Origin: Adiantum capillus-veneris
Lineage: Eukaryota; Streptophyta; Polypodiopsida; Polypodiales; Pteridaceae
NCBI GenBank assembly: GCA_014529385.2
Contig: CM043945.1
Span: forward strand, 150,008,741 to 150,072,740
Reading direction: 5' to 3'
Length of the DNA stretch: 64,000 nucleotides
Part shown: positions 53,576 to 64,000 of the stretch, piece by piece
How positions within the stretch are numbered: position 1 is the first letter of the stretch
Layout: every line of letters starts with the position of its first letter
Made by a program: the position numbers and the translations under genes
The notes under the pieces: model-generated
What the model saw: only the letters and a program-made list of their open reading frames with translations
Database searches by the model: none
What the model was told of the DNA's origin: nothing

Positions 53576-54772
53576 TCAAAAAGTGCCATCAAAGAACAAG
53601 GCAAAAGCATTAGGAATACTTTTAGGTGATGGCAATGGTAGGGTCTTTACTTCAGGCACCTTTATTTCCTTCTCATGTACCTTATAAGTGAGAATCCCTG
53701 CCAATTGTGCACGCACACTATCTTCTACCTTGAAAGAGTATTGAAACTCTTGCAACTCCATAATCCACTTTGAGATCCTAGTATTAAGATTCATTTGAGA
53801 TGACACCCGAGGGAACAAATTTTCTGCAGTGAGAATTACAAAAGGTTTTGGTAGCAGGTAGGATCTAAACTTTCTCACCACAAACATGAGAGAAAGCATC
53901 ATGAGTTCTGCTTCTGTGTAGCTTCTCTCTAAAGCATTCATGACCCTACTAGCAAAGTAGATGGGTCGCATCCTGGTACTGTGGGGATCTTGTTGTAATA
54001 AAACTGCACCAATCGTTTCCTTCCCAACACTAGAGCTAACAAAGAATGTGTACTCCCAACAAGGAGGCATGAGTGTTGGTAGCTCTGACAGAATGACTTT
54101 AATATTACAAAAATACTCTTCAAGATCATCAGACCATGCAAATTCTACTTGTTGTGTCAACTTTTGCAAAGGGTGAAGTAACTCCGAGGCTAAGTGAATG
54201 AAGCGTAACATATACTTCACCTTTTGAATGAATGAGATGACCTCCTTAAGACTCTTTGGTGATGGTAGCTCAATGAGAGCTTTTGCCTTTGCTGGATCCA
54301 CCTCAATACCTTTATAGGAAACCTTGTGACCAAGCAAGATCACTTCATCCTCACCTATGTGGCACTTGTCAAGGTTGAGTTGACCTCCCATGTCGTAAAG
54401 TTTTTTTAAACCTTCTTCTACCTTTTGTAGATGCAATGATTTTGAGCTATAAATGCAGAAATCATCAATGAACACCCTGATTGACTTTCCAAAGAATGCT
54501 TGAAACACCATGTTCATGAAACGTTGGAAAGTTGCAAGAGCATTTGTCAGGCCAAATGGCATAACTCTAAAAGCATAACAACCCCAAGGAGTGATGAAGG
54601 TTGTTTTTAATTGGTCCTCCAAAGCAATCCCTATTTGAAAGTAGCATGAGTAGCCATCACACACAGTGTACTTCTCATGACCAGCTACCTCATTCAGTAT
54701 CTCATCCTGAGATGGGAGGGGAAAGTGATCTCTTTTTGTTGCCTCATTAAGCGGATGGTAATCCACACACAC
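53576..54772 (-). CDS. Gypsy reverse transcriptase and first RNase H, 398 codons open
   Basis: RT motifs: CVDYHPLNEATKRDHFPLP, FRVMPFGLTNALATFQRFMN, the catalytic VFIDDFCIYS (FIDD in place of Y.DD, common in Gypsy) and LDKCHIG. RNase H of the tether type follows: FVSSSVGKETIGAVLLQQD, FASRVMNALERSYTEAELMM and a degenerate third motif (ILTAENLFPRV). The frame ends just after FALFFDGTF. The N-terminal RT segment lies in another frame at 54694-55247. Confidence 0.93.
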   Translation of the reverse strand: MCVDYHPLNEATKRDHFPLPSQDEILNEVAGHEKYTVCDGYSCYFQIGIALEDQLKTTFITPWGCYAFRVMPFGLTNALATFQRFMNMVFQAFFGKSIRVFIDDFCIYSSKSLHLQKVEEGLKKLYDMGGQLNLDKCHIGEDEVILLGHKVSYKGIEVDPAKAKALIELPSPKSLKEVISFIQKVKYMLRFIHLASELLHPLQKLTQQVEFAWSDDLEEYFCNIKVILSELPTLMPPCWEYTFFVSSSVGKETIGAVLLQQDPHSTRMRPIYFASRVMNALERSYTEAELMMLSLMFVVRKFRSYLLPKPFVILTAENLFPRVSSQMNLNTRISKWIMELQEFQYSFKVEDSVRAQLAGILTYKVHEKEIKVPEVKTLPLPSPKSIPNAFALFFDGTF

Positions 54773-54799
54773 CCTCCACTTGCCGTTTTTCTTAGGAGT

Positions 54800-55247
54800 G
54801 ACAACAACAAGAGAGACCCACTCTGAATCTCCACTGGATAAATGAAACCTGCTGCTAGAAGCTTTCTTACCTCCTTGAGTAGAGCCTGCTCCTTGATGAC
54901 TCCTAGCCTTAACTTTTGGGCCTTAGGTGTGGCCTCTGGCTTCAACTCAATCTTGTGATGAACAACATCTGCTCCACGCACATCGGTGTAGTCTTTAGCA
55001 AAAAGCCTACGAAATTTTCTTAACACACCTTTGAGTTCCTCTCTTTCATCCTTTGTAAGTGTTGTAGATAACATACCTTCTAGCATTCTTTCATCTGCCA
55101 CTTTTTGGTTCTCTTGGGAACCTACCTCTTCCAAACCTGGTTGTTTGGAAGAGGTCTCCTGGTTGTTTGGCTTAAACCTTACCCCCATGACTTTGATGTT
55201 AAGTATGGAGTCTGATTTACCCTTGTAATTTTCTGTGGTAAAAGCGC
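54800..55247 (-). pseudogene. Gypsy linker and RT N terminus, frameshifted
   Basis: Encodes LKGVLRKFRRLFAKDYTDVR, GADVVHHKIELKPEA and LLKEVRKLLAAGFIYPVE, the usual stretch before Gypsy RT motif 1. Near 54835 an indel moves the coding path (WVSLVVVTPKKNGKWRVCVD) to the RT frame. Its upstream side ends at the solo LTR. Confidence 0.85.
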
Positions 55248-55252
55248 ACATT

Positions 55253-55872
55253 TGTAAGGCCCCCATTATGAGGAGAAGCCATCGTGCGTGAAGAAAAATC
55301 ACTCACCGAAAACCAAAATATTCACGGACAAGAATCAGGGGCATCTTTAGAGGCCTCGGGGACGGAGGCCCCTGAGACTCTTTTTTTTTCGCCGGAATAT
55401 TATGGCGGGACGGCAGCCGGAAGTGGTCGGAAAACAACCGGTCGGTTGGCCGGTGGCCGGTAGTCAATGGCCGATGGCCGGTGGTCGGAAGTCAATGGTC
55501 AGTGGCCGGTGGCTGAATTCAATGGCCGGTGGCCGAATTCAAAAGCGGACTTGTCTTCTCAAGGGCGGCCACACATGGGCGGATTGGAGGGTCCGATTTG
55601 GACTTATTCGCACAAGGGCGGCTACACATGGCTGTCTCTCATAAGAGAGGGCAACCCTTTTGGCCTATAAAAAAAGGCCATTTTTACACACATTTCATAG
55701 TGTGAACTTGATGCAACAAGGTGAGTGTGAGGTGGTGAGAGTGAAGCAAGGCGGGAGCTCTATCAAGGGTTTAATCCCTTTGTAAACTACTTCTTCTTTT
55801 GAAGTGCTAAAGCCATTGACTGGCTGCTTTCCCGTGGACGTAGCCCACATTGGGTGAACCACGTATATCGTG

Positions 55873-55953
<81 letters not shown>

Positions 55954-56035
55954 CTATAATCTCTTGTGTGTGAAATCTATCTCTCTCCATTAAGTAATCT
56001 ACTCAAAAATCTATTTAGCTACGTCTTATTTTCTA
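55253..56035 (+). repeat. Solo LTR inserted between Gypsy protease and RT
   Basis: 783 bp flanked by ACATT (55248-55252 and 56036-56040), which I take as target duplication. It starts TGTAAGGCCCCCAT, has a TATA-like CCTATAAAAAAAGG at about 55665, the word CGTAGCCCACATTGGGTGAACCACG (common in plant LTR leaders), and a (CT)n of about 74 bp (55878-55951). With these borders the 3' end is …TTCTA; if the LTR ended …TAACA instead, the duplication would not match. No internal region, so a solo LTR. Confidence 0.7.
55440..55545. repeat. GGCCGGTGGCCGG minisatellite
   Basis: About five imperfect units built on TCAATGGCCGGTGGCCGG within the solo LTR. Confidence 0.8.
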
Positions 56036-56040
56036 ACATT

Positions 56041-56719
56041 TGATGGAAGACTCCTCTTCAGTAATGATGCCGCTACTTTCTCCTTCTGAAGTGCTATCGG
56101 TCCAGCCTTCCTCCGTCTCACTTTGAGATGATTCTTCATAGAGCTCCTTGTGGCGTTGCTCCTTCATGTCAAAGACAAACTTCTTATGATTGTCATTCCT
56201 ACAAATTAGCTTTCCACTCTCCCAATCCTGCAAAGCTCGCATTTTCATTAGCCATGGTCTCCCTAGGATAAATGGGTAACCATTTCCTTTGGTAGACATG
56301 ACATAGAAATCCACTGCCTTCTTAATGCCAAAGGCCTCCACAAAAACATTTTTACAAATGCCTACGCACCTAGCCTTTCTATTGTTTGCCATCTTGACTT
56401 TAATTTCAGGTGTCTCATGGATGTGCATACCTAGTCTTTGCAAGAGCCCCTCTGTCATGATGCAAATTTGTGCACCCCCATCCACTAGACCTTTCCTAAC
56501 CAATCTTCCTTTGATGTAACAATCTAGCACAGGTGTAATATCCTCGTTCATTTCAGCATGTGCAATTTTTACAACAGGAACACTCTCTTTTACCTTTCTC
56601 CTAGTGCTAACTACCTTTGTTAAATCCCTCCTAACTTGTGGGCATAATGCAAGAAACTGAGGCCATGAGATATCAGGACCCTTACCTCGCATGTCTTCCA
56701 ACAGGTTGTATGGAGCCAT
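56041..56719 (-). CDS. Gypsy protease region
   Basis: Open frame with the active-site block VRKGLVDGGAQICIMTEGLL (DGGA form), KVKMANNRKARCVGICKNVF and the second block YPFILGRPWLMKMRALQDWE, then an acidic tail (ESSQSETEEGWTDSTSEGES) up to the solo LTR. It begins in frame with the upstream basic linker across a stop at about 56817. Confidence 0.9.
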
Positions 56720-57870
56720 ACCATGTCCAAGAGGGAAGTCTTGGAGATTGATACGACGTCGAGTCCTCTTAGCTTCCTTGGTCTCCTTTGCCTTCTTGCC
56801 TCGTCCATGGTCACTCTATGATGTGACACCTTCTTTCTCTTTACCTTTTCCTCGGCCATGCTTAATGCCATTTGCTTCCATGTCAACCTCATTTGAGTTT
56901 GTCACCTCTACCACATGCACATTTGGATCTGGCAAAGGTGGAACTCCTTCTACCCCTTGTGGAGGTGATCTTAGTCCATTTGGTCTTTGTAGAAGCCTTA
57001 GTTGTTGACCAGTTCCTTCACCTGCATTCATCACTGGGTAATTCAAGTTAGGTCTCCCTGGCTCCCCACGGGGCCAAGGACAATTCTACATCCCATGTCC
57101 AGACTCTCCGCAATTCCAACATTGCAAGACTCTCCTAGTCGTGGATCTCGCTCTTCAGACTTCTTTGCTTGTCCCTTTGGACCTACAGCTTGTGCAAGGT
57201 GAATTGACAGGCTGCTTAAAGATTCATTTAACTTCTCAATCACTTCCGTCGTTACCTCAGGAAGCTCCCTAGATGTTGATGCTTGTGACTTACCTTTGGG
57301 TCTAAGACCTTCTATTGGAACCTCCCCCCTTAAGCACTTGAGTTTTCTATATTTCTCAGCAGCCCTAGTTTCAGCTGCATCAAAGGTAGCAGGTGCACCC
57401 ACCTCAACTTTTACCTTAAGGTCAGGAAAGAGTCTGGCTATGAACCTCTCCTTCTTTAAAAATTCTACACCATCACCAAGGTTAGCAACATTTCGTATCC
57501 ATAGAGCCCAAAGACGTAGAAACTCTTACTTGTACAAGTAGTAGTCTTTTTGCTTATGAGAAACAATGTCTTGCCATAGTTTTTGAGTGTTTTGGGGATC
57601 AAAGAAGTATTTCTTGAAACGATTCAAAACTTCTGTGTAATTCCCCTTAACTTCCTCAGGCAAAGAGTCAAACCAAGTGCTAGCATCTTTCCTAAGGACC
57701 ACCTCAAACATTTCTACACATTCTTGATCAGTTACTATCCTCTTGATACGGCAAGACATCTTGAAATTCGCTAAAAATAATTCTGCATCCTCTCTAGGCT
57801 CTCCAAAGAAAAGATGATATCTAGACATTTGGCGTTGGCTCTCCATTGAATTGATTTCAAAGTGACGCAC
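56720..57870 (-). pseudogene. Gypsy Gag with zinc knuckle, several stops
   Basis: From MRHFEINSMESQRQMSRYHL (57870) through ELFLANFKMSCRIKRIVTDQ and ASTWFDSLPEEVKGNYTEVL, the Gag core. A TAA at 57526-57528 interrupts, and the same frame resumes with EFLRLWALWIRNVANLGDGV and KERFIARLFPDLK. The knuckle CWNCGESGHGM, stop, NC lies at about 57078-57115 in another frame, with TAG inside it. A Lys/Arg-rich linker to the protease follows. Four lesions at least. Confidence 0.88.
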
Positions 57871-58023
57871 GTTTTTGTTTTTTTATTTCTTTAAAATATT
57901 TACACAATAATATTTTCTAAATTGCAATCTATTCTACAATAAAATAAAAATATTCACATCAAATGACTATGATAATCAATAAGAGGTAGGATGACAGAGT
58001 TTGGTGACGCGAGAATTTCTCCT

Positions 58024-58038
58024 ACTCTTTGGGCACCA
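58024..58038 (-). promoter_or_regulatory. Possible primer binding site of the Gypsy element
   Basis: Minus strand TGGTGCCCAAAGAGT, placed about 150 bp before the Gag start, followed on the plus side by TGAACACC as a possible LTR border. The TGGTGCCC start fits plant primer-site types, but the tRNA is not identified. Confidence 0.4.
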
Positions 58039-58042
58039 AACA

Positions 58043-60994
58043 TGAACACCATACGTTGTTGAAAATGGATTTTTCTACTAATTGTGATGTTTACTCTAAT
58101 GTGCGGAGTGAAATGGAAGGGGAAAACCTCTATTCCTGGGCCATTGTCCATGGTCTATGCATGCCCTAATTCTTAAAACCATACACACTAGAACATCAAT
58201 TCATACACGTAACTTGAAGAGAATCAGACAATTAAGATTCACAACTTGTTGAGGACCGGATTTTCTCAGAGCCAGTCTTCCCTCCAAAAGGACTTTTTAT
58301 TATAATTCTCTCAATGAGAGCTCAGGCTTTTACAAGCTTGTGCTCTTGTAGAGTTGTCCTTGATCCAAGAAGATGATGAAATTCATGATTCCATAGTGTA
58401 ACCCTCCTTTCCAAGCCATAAACACCCCAGCAGGAAGAAAGAATTGCGGGGCAAGAGGTTCATAACGGTAAAAGAAGTACTTCTTAAGCAAAGACGTAGT
58501 ATTTTAAATATGCTTACTCCATGGGCAATTTTTAAGCATAGCTAGAATAATAGAGAAGAGGAAGAGTATCTTTCATGCATTCCTTTGCTTGGATGTGCGT
58601 CCATATCCAACAGCTTGAGCATAGAATCCCATTCTTGAGCTCCCATGAGAGAGAGAGAGAGACTCCCAAAATCCCTACTAACCCTCTCTTTGGTTCTCTT
58701 GCACACTTGTCAAAATTCTCAAATGGAATGCTTAGTACACGGACCAATGAGAAGTGAAGACTTCAAATGCAACTCGATGCATAAGTGAACAAATGTATTT
58801 TCCCTTCATTGCTATTCTTGAACAACCCCCCCGACCCCCTCCTTTTGACTTCATTTTGGCAATTGAACACATGCATACATTTGCCCACTTCTCATTTAAG
58901 TATATGCAAGCTACTTTAGATATGTGACCTAGACAAACTTGGTAAAGGGAGACTAGAGTCAACTTACCAAATGTGGTTGGGCTGATCTAACCTTAGGCTT
59001 TTGATTTTTCCTCGAATTAATTAAAAACCATAGACTTACCTTTAATTTTAATGGCTCGAGTGCAAGACCTTTGCAGTATCCTTTGGAGGCTTTATGAGGC
59101 TAATCTAAGTTGGAGTCTACCTGCTAAATTAGGACGGACTTTGGTAAAATTAAACTTATCCTTAGGCTTTGAAGCTTTACCTCCTATACAAAACCTTAGC
59201 ACAATCCTTGGGAGGTTCAATGAAGCTGGTCCCGAAACCTGCTAAATTTAGTCTATCTCTTGCAAGTTAAAATTTTACTCTTAGGCTTCCCAGACTTCAT
59301 TCTTGGAGTTTAATGAATAAATATAATTACTTAAAATTTACACAACTTGTTTCTATTTTTGGACTCATAATTGCTCTAATTAGTCCCCTTTGTGTTGTAC
59401 CTTTGATCAAGGTTGCTCGAAATAAACTTATCCTTCCTTGACTTATACCTTTGACTTGGGATAATAAAATGGCAATTATCTTTTCTATTTAATAGACTTC
59501 TTTCCTTTGGTCCCAAACCTTTGAGCAAACTAAGTTTGTAAGCACTTTAATCAATTTCACTTGTTCTCTTTTATTTTCTCCAAACTTAAGTGGCCAATTT
59601 GAGATGAAAAATGATTTTAAAATATTAGAAGTTAATTTTCATGGCATAATTTGAGCCAAGATTTGAGGAAAGAAAACTCAAAGGAGCTCCTATCAAGGCC
59701 ATGCAACCTTTTTGCAAAGCAATGTGAAGTAAGGGTCAAGGTCGTGTAACAAGAAATAGCTATTAGCTTCTAGTATATTGATAATGTGTATGTGCTTGTG
59801 TGTATGTGTGCAGCCACATAGGTATAGCTTCAAATATCATTGTTTGTTATACTATCAATTAACTATATAATCACAACATGTGAATTGGAAAGAATCATAA
59901 TGCTAATGTATCATTTCATACTAGATCCAATATACTTAGGCAAAATCGTCGGCCCCATATCCTTTGAGAGCATTTCAATATCATTGTAGATATGTTGAAT
60001 GAGCTCTCATGCATGAATTAATATGACACAATAAGACCATACTAGAGACAGGTAGTTGCTAAAAGGTGACTAGTTCTTAATGTGACACAACATCAACAAA
60101 CTAATACTGATGGTTTCTTGTTTCCTCTTTCAAGACTTGAACCGTATGGAGGAATTCATCATACCCTAAGCTAAGTTTTTTTTCTTGTTACAGAGTATGA
60201 TGCAAATGTTCTTCTCTTGTTGTGATACACATTTCTTTATATTTAAGTGACGAGAGAAACGACAAAAGGAGTTGTGGGTCAAGCTGATGCCAGAATCATG
60301 ATGGTCTAGATTAATTTTATGTAAATGTACACCAATTGTGGTACTCTTTTAATGCGAAACGAGACTTTGTGAAGGTTCCTCTTTAGGATGGTGTTTCTTT
60401 GATTGTTGCAACTATTACAAAATACATCCAACTTGCATAAGGAAAACCAACTCTAGTTTGTTTCTTTTGAATGTGATTGTTGGAATGTGTTGTTTTCAAG
60501 TTATAGATAAGTGCATCTAGCCAAGAATCTCTAAAGGGTCTGAAATATTGGTGTAAAAGAATACGGGCAAGACAAGCAGTTGGATTGTTCCAATAAGAAA
60601 CTCTGGACCTCCTAGGTGGGTGTGTATGTATGCTAAACACGGTGCTCTTATCAAGGCACCACAAGTTATTGTTAAGCTTTCTCTCTACACTTCTTACACA
60701 ATAACACCCAACATGTACAAGGCAAAGTTTCTTTAGGTTGTTTTCTTGGAATGGGTTGTTTGCAAGATATGTCCATTCCATTGGAAGGGGTTTAACACTT
60801 ACCATGTAAAACTCACAAGCTCCTCCCAATACATGAGTGCATTTATACATAAATGAGTACGATCGAGACCTGGTTGATCTTTTTGTGCCCAATTACTATT
60901 CCGTTCTTCCATTTGCATTTTTAAAATGAACAGATTAGATACTATTTTGGGTGCAATGAGAGCCCCCTCATGTCCAAATTGATGATATAGGATC
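58043..60994. other. AT-rich stretch, may begin with a Gypsy 5' LTR
   Basis: No coding signal I trust. A degenerate tandem pair of about 130 bp lies at 59062-59310 (AGACCTTTGCAGTATCCTTTGGAGG versus AAACCTTAGCACAATCCTTGGGAGG, each followed by CTGCTAAAT and CTTAGGCTT). The rest shows nothing recognisable. Confidence 0.5.
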
Positions 60995-61357
60995 CATCAA
61001 AGCGGATTGTGGTAAGGCTTTGGCCTCTCAACCTACGGGTTGTGGGTTCAAATTCCTTGTTGGGTCACACTCTAGAGGGACACGCATGGTGTTCACGCTG
61101 TTAGGGTTGTTGCCATTGGACGTTCGAGTGCATCCTCCTCCTGGGGTGGGTCACCCGAGGAGGAGGTTCCTACTTGGTTGCTATGAGTTCTCTCCGTCGT
61201 TGCCAGCACGTGGTGCATCAATTAGGTGGCCATGGTGATGCCTACACACGGCTCTTGCCCGATGGTATGTGACCCTTGCCCAAACATGTAAGATGACTAA
61301 TATTTGGAAGGGATAAGTACCTCCCATGCGGGCCTCTAGTGTGTAGGGAAAAAAAAA
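60995..61357 (+). mobile_element. tRNA-derived SINE
   Basis: RNA polymerase III-type boxes: A box TGGTAAGGCTTTGG (61010-61023) and B box GGTTCAAATTC (61045-61055), spaced as in a tRNA gene. A tRNA-unrelated body and a short A-run (61349-61357) at the 3' end follow. No stable tRNA cloverleaf is expected. Target duplications are not clear. Confidence 0.65.
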
Positions 61358-63229
61358 GCAAACATGTTGTACAAAAGGGCACAATCAAGGCCAGACTGCA
61401 TCCCTTTGTCACAATCACTCTCACATGGAGCAATTGGGACCGTGTGACAACACCTTAGCTTTTCTATTTATTGATCAACCGACGTTGAATGATTCTTCAA
61501 ACCATTTTCAAAGTCTTGCCTTCTTTGAGTCATTCTCTAAGTCTTGAGAGACACCTATTCAATCAAGGCATATCTTTATAATATAGACCTCCGTTCAAGT
61601 TGATATAATGACTATTGTGTTGAGAAAAGGGGATTTCAAGTGCTCAATCATGAATATGCCCTATCCTTCAAAAGGAGCATTAAATCATAAAGCACTAAAA
61701 ACCACAATAGATGGTTTTTGCAGTGATCTATTCTACTACCAATTTGACACAAGTTTTTGGACAAATTCAAGTTAAGTAGTCCTGACGCATGATATAGATG
61801 GTGGACTATAAACCCCCTTTAAATTCCAGCTTTGTAGCTCGCAAACCAGCTTTGTGGATATTGAACACTTCAAATTTTGAAATTTCTATTGACAAAGCTT
61901 ATGCCAGTGTTGTATAAACGTGCTTTGAAGGCTAGATTGTCTCCCTTGCCGGTACACAAGAAGATTTAGAAATTTTCTCATTAGGAAAACGGAGTCTTTG
62001 TCAGTATTTTCCATACAATGCTCAACATCATGAGCTTCTACGAGGGAGGCACTGCATACCTAGCTAGGTACGATTGGGCCACCGACCTTGGCGAGACAAT
62101 TCCCTTGCCTATGGAGGAGACTTATCATGGATTTAGGGAGAAAATTTGTGATCTCTTCTCACCCTATAGTAGCACTTTCTGCATGCGACAAGTTCATTGC
62201 CTTAATCTACATACTAGACTATGACTTTAGTGCTTTGGGCTCGTTTGGCGAGAGTTTGCCTACAATATCCAGAAGATCAGGTATGTTATCACTACATCCA
62301 GAGCAAGGTTGTTCACGTTCAGCATACAAGGAAACTTGTATGTTCTACATATAGGGCAACTTATATGTCATGTTCTATACCATGAACTAGTACATTTTGT
62401 TATGGACTCGTTTACTAGCTTTCAAATCAGAATTGGGGCTACTGATGGCCAGTCAAAATGACCATTAAGAACATTGGGGGCTGCATTTTGGTCTTCTTCC
62501 ATGTGTTTAGACTCTAGCCTTCATAGCCCTTTGTCCCAGTAGCCCCTTTTCCCTCATGTTCATTCAATAAAGACTAGACTCCGGGCTAAAATACGAAGAA
62601 TTCTATTTTTAATCATATGTAACGCACAGTACATTGTACTTCTTGAAGTTCAATTAGTACCGCACATCCAGTATGTGTACTAATGGTTCGTTATCGTGCA
62701 GCTCCGCTCCCATGCTACGAAAAATACCAGGAAGATACACATAGAGCTTAATTGAGGCTTACCTTATTAATGCTCAGTGTTCAAAGCTTGCTAACAAGCT
62801 AGTTTTACGACTTATGTATGTCAGATGCGATTTTAAAGGGCCAACAGATGCCTTAATGATGCTAAAAAGGAGTATGATTGAAGTGATCATAGATGGGAGA
62901 TTATGATCTAGATCTACAATGCTTGAAGTGCTCTACCGACCTGTCTTTGCGGCTCATCAATTGAAGCTACGGTGAAGAAGTTATGGCAGTTTAAAGTTTG
63001 AGTCAATTGGGCAACTACAACTGAGAGGTTTGAGATGAGGTGAATGCATGGGGCTGAAGTGCTCACTTTGTGGAGCACGTCTTTTCAGATCAACGATCGG
63101 AGTTACGATTACCAAAATATCGCCAGATTAAATTTCACCGGGATCAATTCCGTATCAGTTTGGTCGGTTCAGTCGGTGTGCCATTTGAAAATTTTTAAGC
63201 TTCAACCAAGGAATGCCGAAAAACAATGT
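61358..63229. other. Stretch without recognised gene
   Basis: Short open frames at 62018-62354 on the plus strand show no domain. No repeats stand out. Confidence 0.5.
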
Positions 63230-63840
63230 CATGCTTAGTAGTGCTTTAGTTGAGTTAAATGCTAGATGGCTAATAAAGACATACATGCTTTGAAAGTTAA
63301 ATATGTTAAATGTGGCGCCCGTACGGAAGCACATAAGGTTTTTGATGAGCTTCAGCTCAAAAATTTAGTCTCTCAGAGATCATTGGTTGCGGGGAATGTC
63401 CAACATGGCTGTGACAAAGAAGCTCTGGCTTGTTAACTAAATACAAGGGAAGGCATTTCTCCAAATGCAATTACTTATACTTGCATCTTGAAGACGTATG
63501 GCGCTATCGAAGAAGCTGATATGAGCAATAAAATTCACAAAGATAATGCCGGTTCAAGGCTGGTGAAATAGAATGTGTCTTAGCCGAGATGTATGTCAAA
63601 TGTGTTGTGACAAGCAATGCTTTGGTTGATATATGCCAAGTGTGATGCAAGGACAAAGGCACATTAAGTTTCGATGAACTTTCAGTTCAAAAATGTCATC
63701 TCTTGGAGCACATTGGTTGCCCATTATGGGAATGGTAAGGTAGCTGTTTGAGGACCGACCTTGTGCTCAACAATTCTTAGCCAAGGTCTTGTGCTAAGCA
63801 ATGGCTTGGTGGATATGAGAGCAAAGGAAAGGGGTATGGC
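63230..63840 (+). pseudogene. Pentatricopeptide repeat (PPR) protein relic
   Basis: PPR proteins bind organellar RNA, most often for editing or processing. Readable pieces: SSALVE, YVKCGARTEAHKVFDELQLK, SLVAGNVQHGCDKEALAC then a stop, EGISPNAITYTCILKTYGAI, then after several frameshifts YAKCDARTKAH and FKNVISWSTLVAHYGNGK, and near 63790 VLSNGLVDMRAKERG. These are the L, S and P-type repeats of the PLS class (…NALVDMYAKCG…A..VFDEL..KNVISW..L…), about three to four repeats. Many stops and indels make it a pseudogene. No DYW or E domain is visible in the remaining 160 bp. Confidence 0.8.
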
Positions 63841-64000
63841 TGCCCAAAGACCAACCAATGGCCGCCCACTATGGCAAGAAGGCCACCCAGAGCAAATAAG
63901 AAGACTTTAATGTGAATGGGGGAAGAAATCGAAGGCCATGGCATGCAGGCGAAAAACGCAAGAGCGCAGAGGGAAGAGAGTAGCTTGCATTGGGCAGCTC

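Larger units (their letters stand above)
51688..58038 (-). mobile_element. Ty3-Gypsy retrotransposon with two RNase H regions, decayed
   Basis: Minus-strand order from right: primer-site-like TGGTGCCCAAAGAGTAG (58024-58038), Gag, zinc knuckle, protease, [solo LTR insertion 55253-56035], RT, RNase H, a second RNase H-like region, integrase, and a polypurine tract (minus strand CTAGGGGAGGGCTAAA, 51688-51703). A second RNase H between the first and the integrase is a mark of the Tat branch of plant Gypsy elements. Several in-frame stops and frameshifts make it inactive. LTR borders were not resolved. Confidence 0.88.

Noticed and set aside
60383-60892. 169-codon minus-strand frame
   Set aside because: Longest frame in an otherwise empty stretch, but composition is irregular, there is no domain I know and no second copy in the window. 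Likely chance.
61001-61075. Functional tRNA gene
   Set aside because: The A and B boxes are present but the arms do not pair as a cloverleaf, and the sequence runs on into a SINE-like body with an A-run.

Overview
This window looks like nuclear DNA of a land plant. It holds relics of a PPR gene, a chloroplast-protein gene and two cytosolic ribosomal-protein genes, plus plant-type Copia and Gypsy retrotransposons with initiator-tRNA-Met primer sites and GT-AG introns. The MULE-like SWIM-finger protein and the LINE type resemble, from memory, families I associate with ferns and other seed-free plants. A fern is my best guess, but the sequence does not prove it. I see no intact single-copy host gene. 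Nearly everything is transposable element (TE), TE relic, pseudogene, satellite or microsatellite.

Layout. 1-1860: start of a minus-strand Copia element. 2289-4962: decayed LINE (+), followed by an LTR start and long (CT)n tracts to 6352. 6560-8960: relic of an unrecognised multi-exon gene family with a WDGNHR motif (copy A). 9120-13010: satellite-like array with an 865-bp higher-order period made of three related monomers. 13266-22101: an LTR retrotransposon complete in structure (two LTRs, PBS, PPT, near-perfect 5-bp target duplication) that carries Gag, zinc knuckles and protease but no reverse transcriptase, RNase H or integrase. It sits inside the reading frame of a MULE-like SWIM-finger gene that resumes at 22107 and runs to about 24840. 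25274-35098: a minus-strand LINE split at 26762-33394 by a 6.6-kb insertion flanked by an 11-bp direct repeat. That insertion holds pseudogenes of ribosomal proteins eS26 and uL15 (RPL27A), a chloroplast-protein pseudogene and a Copia-type LTR. 36300-38330: copy B of the WDGNHR family (-). 38346-40075: an 873-bp tandem duplication. 42415-47589: a young Copia element (-) with two 227-bp LTRs differing at four positions and a perfect GATGT target duplication, nested in an older minus-strand element. 51688-58038: a Gypsy element (-) with two RNase H regions, broken by a solo LTR at 55253-56035. 60995-61357: a tRNA-derived SINE. 63230-63840: a PPR relic.

The main story is nested insertion, with several sites resolved to the base. 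Four cases are clear: Gag-only element into a MULE gene, host-gene-bearing insertion into a LINE, Copia into an older element, and solo LTR into Gypsy. The most unusual items are the non-autonomous Gag/protease element, the insertion carrying three host-gene pseudogenes, the trimeric 865-bp array, and a short conserved motif that recurs next to dinucleotide microsatellites at two loci 10 kb apart.
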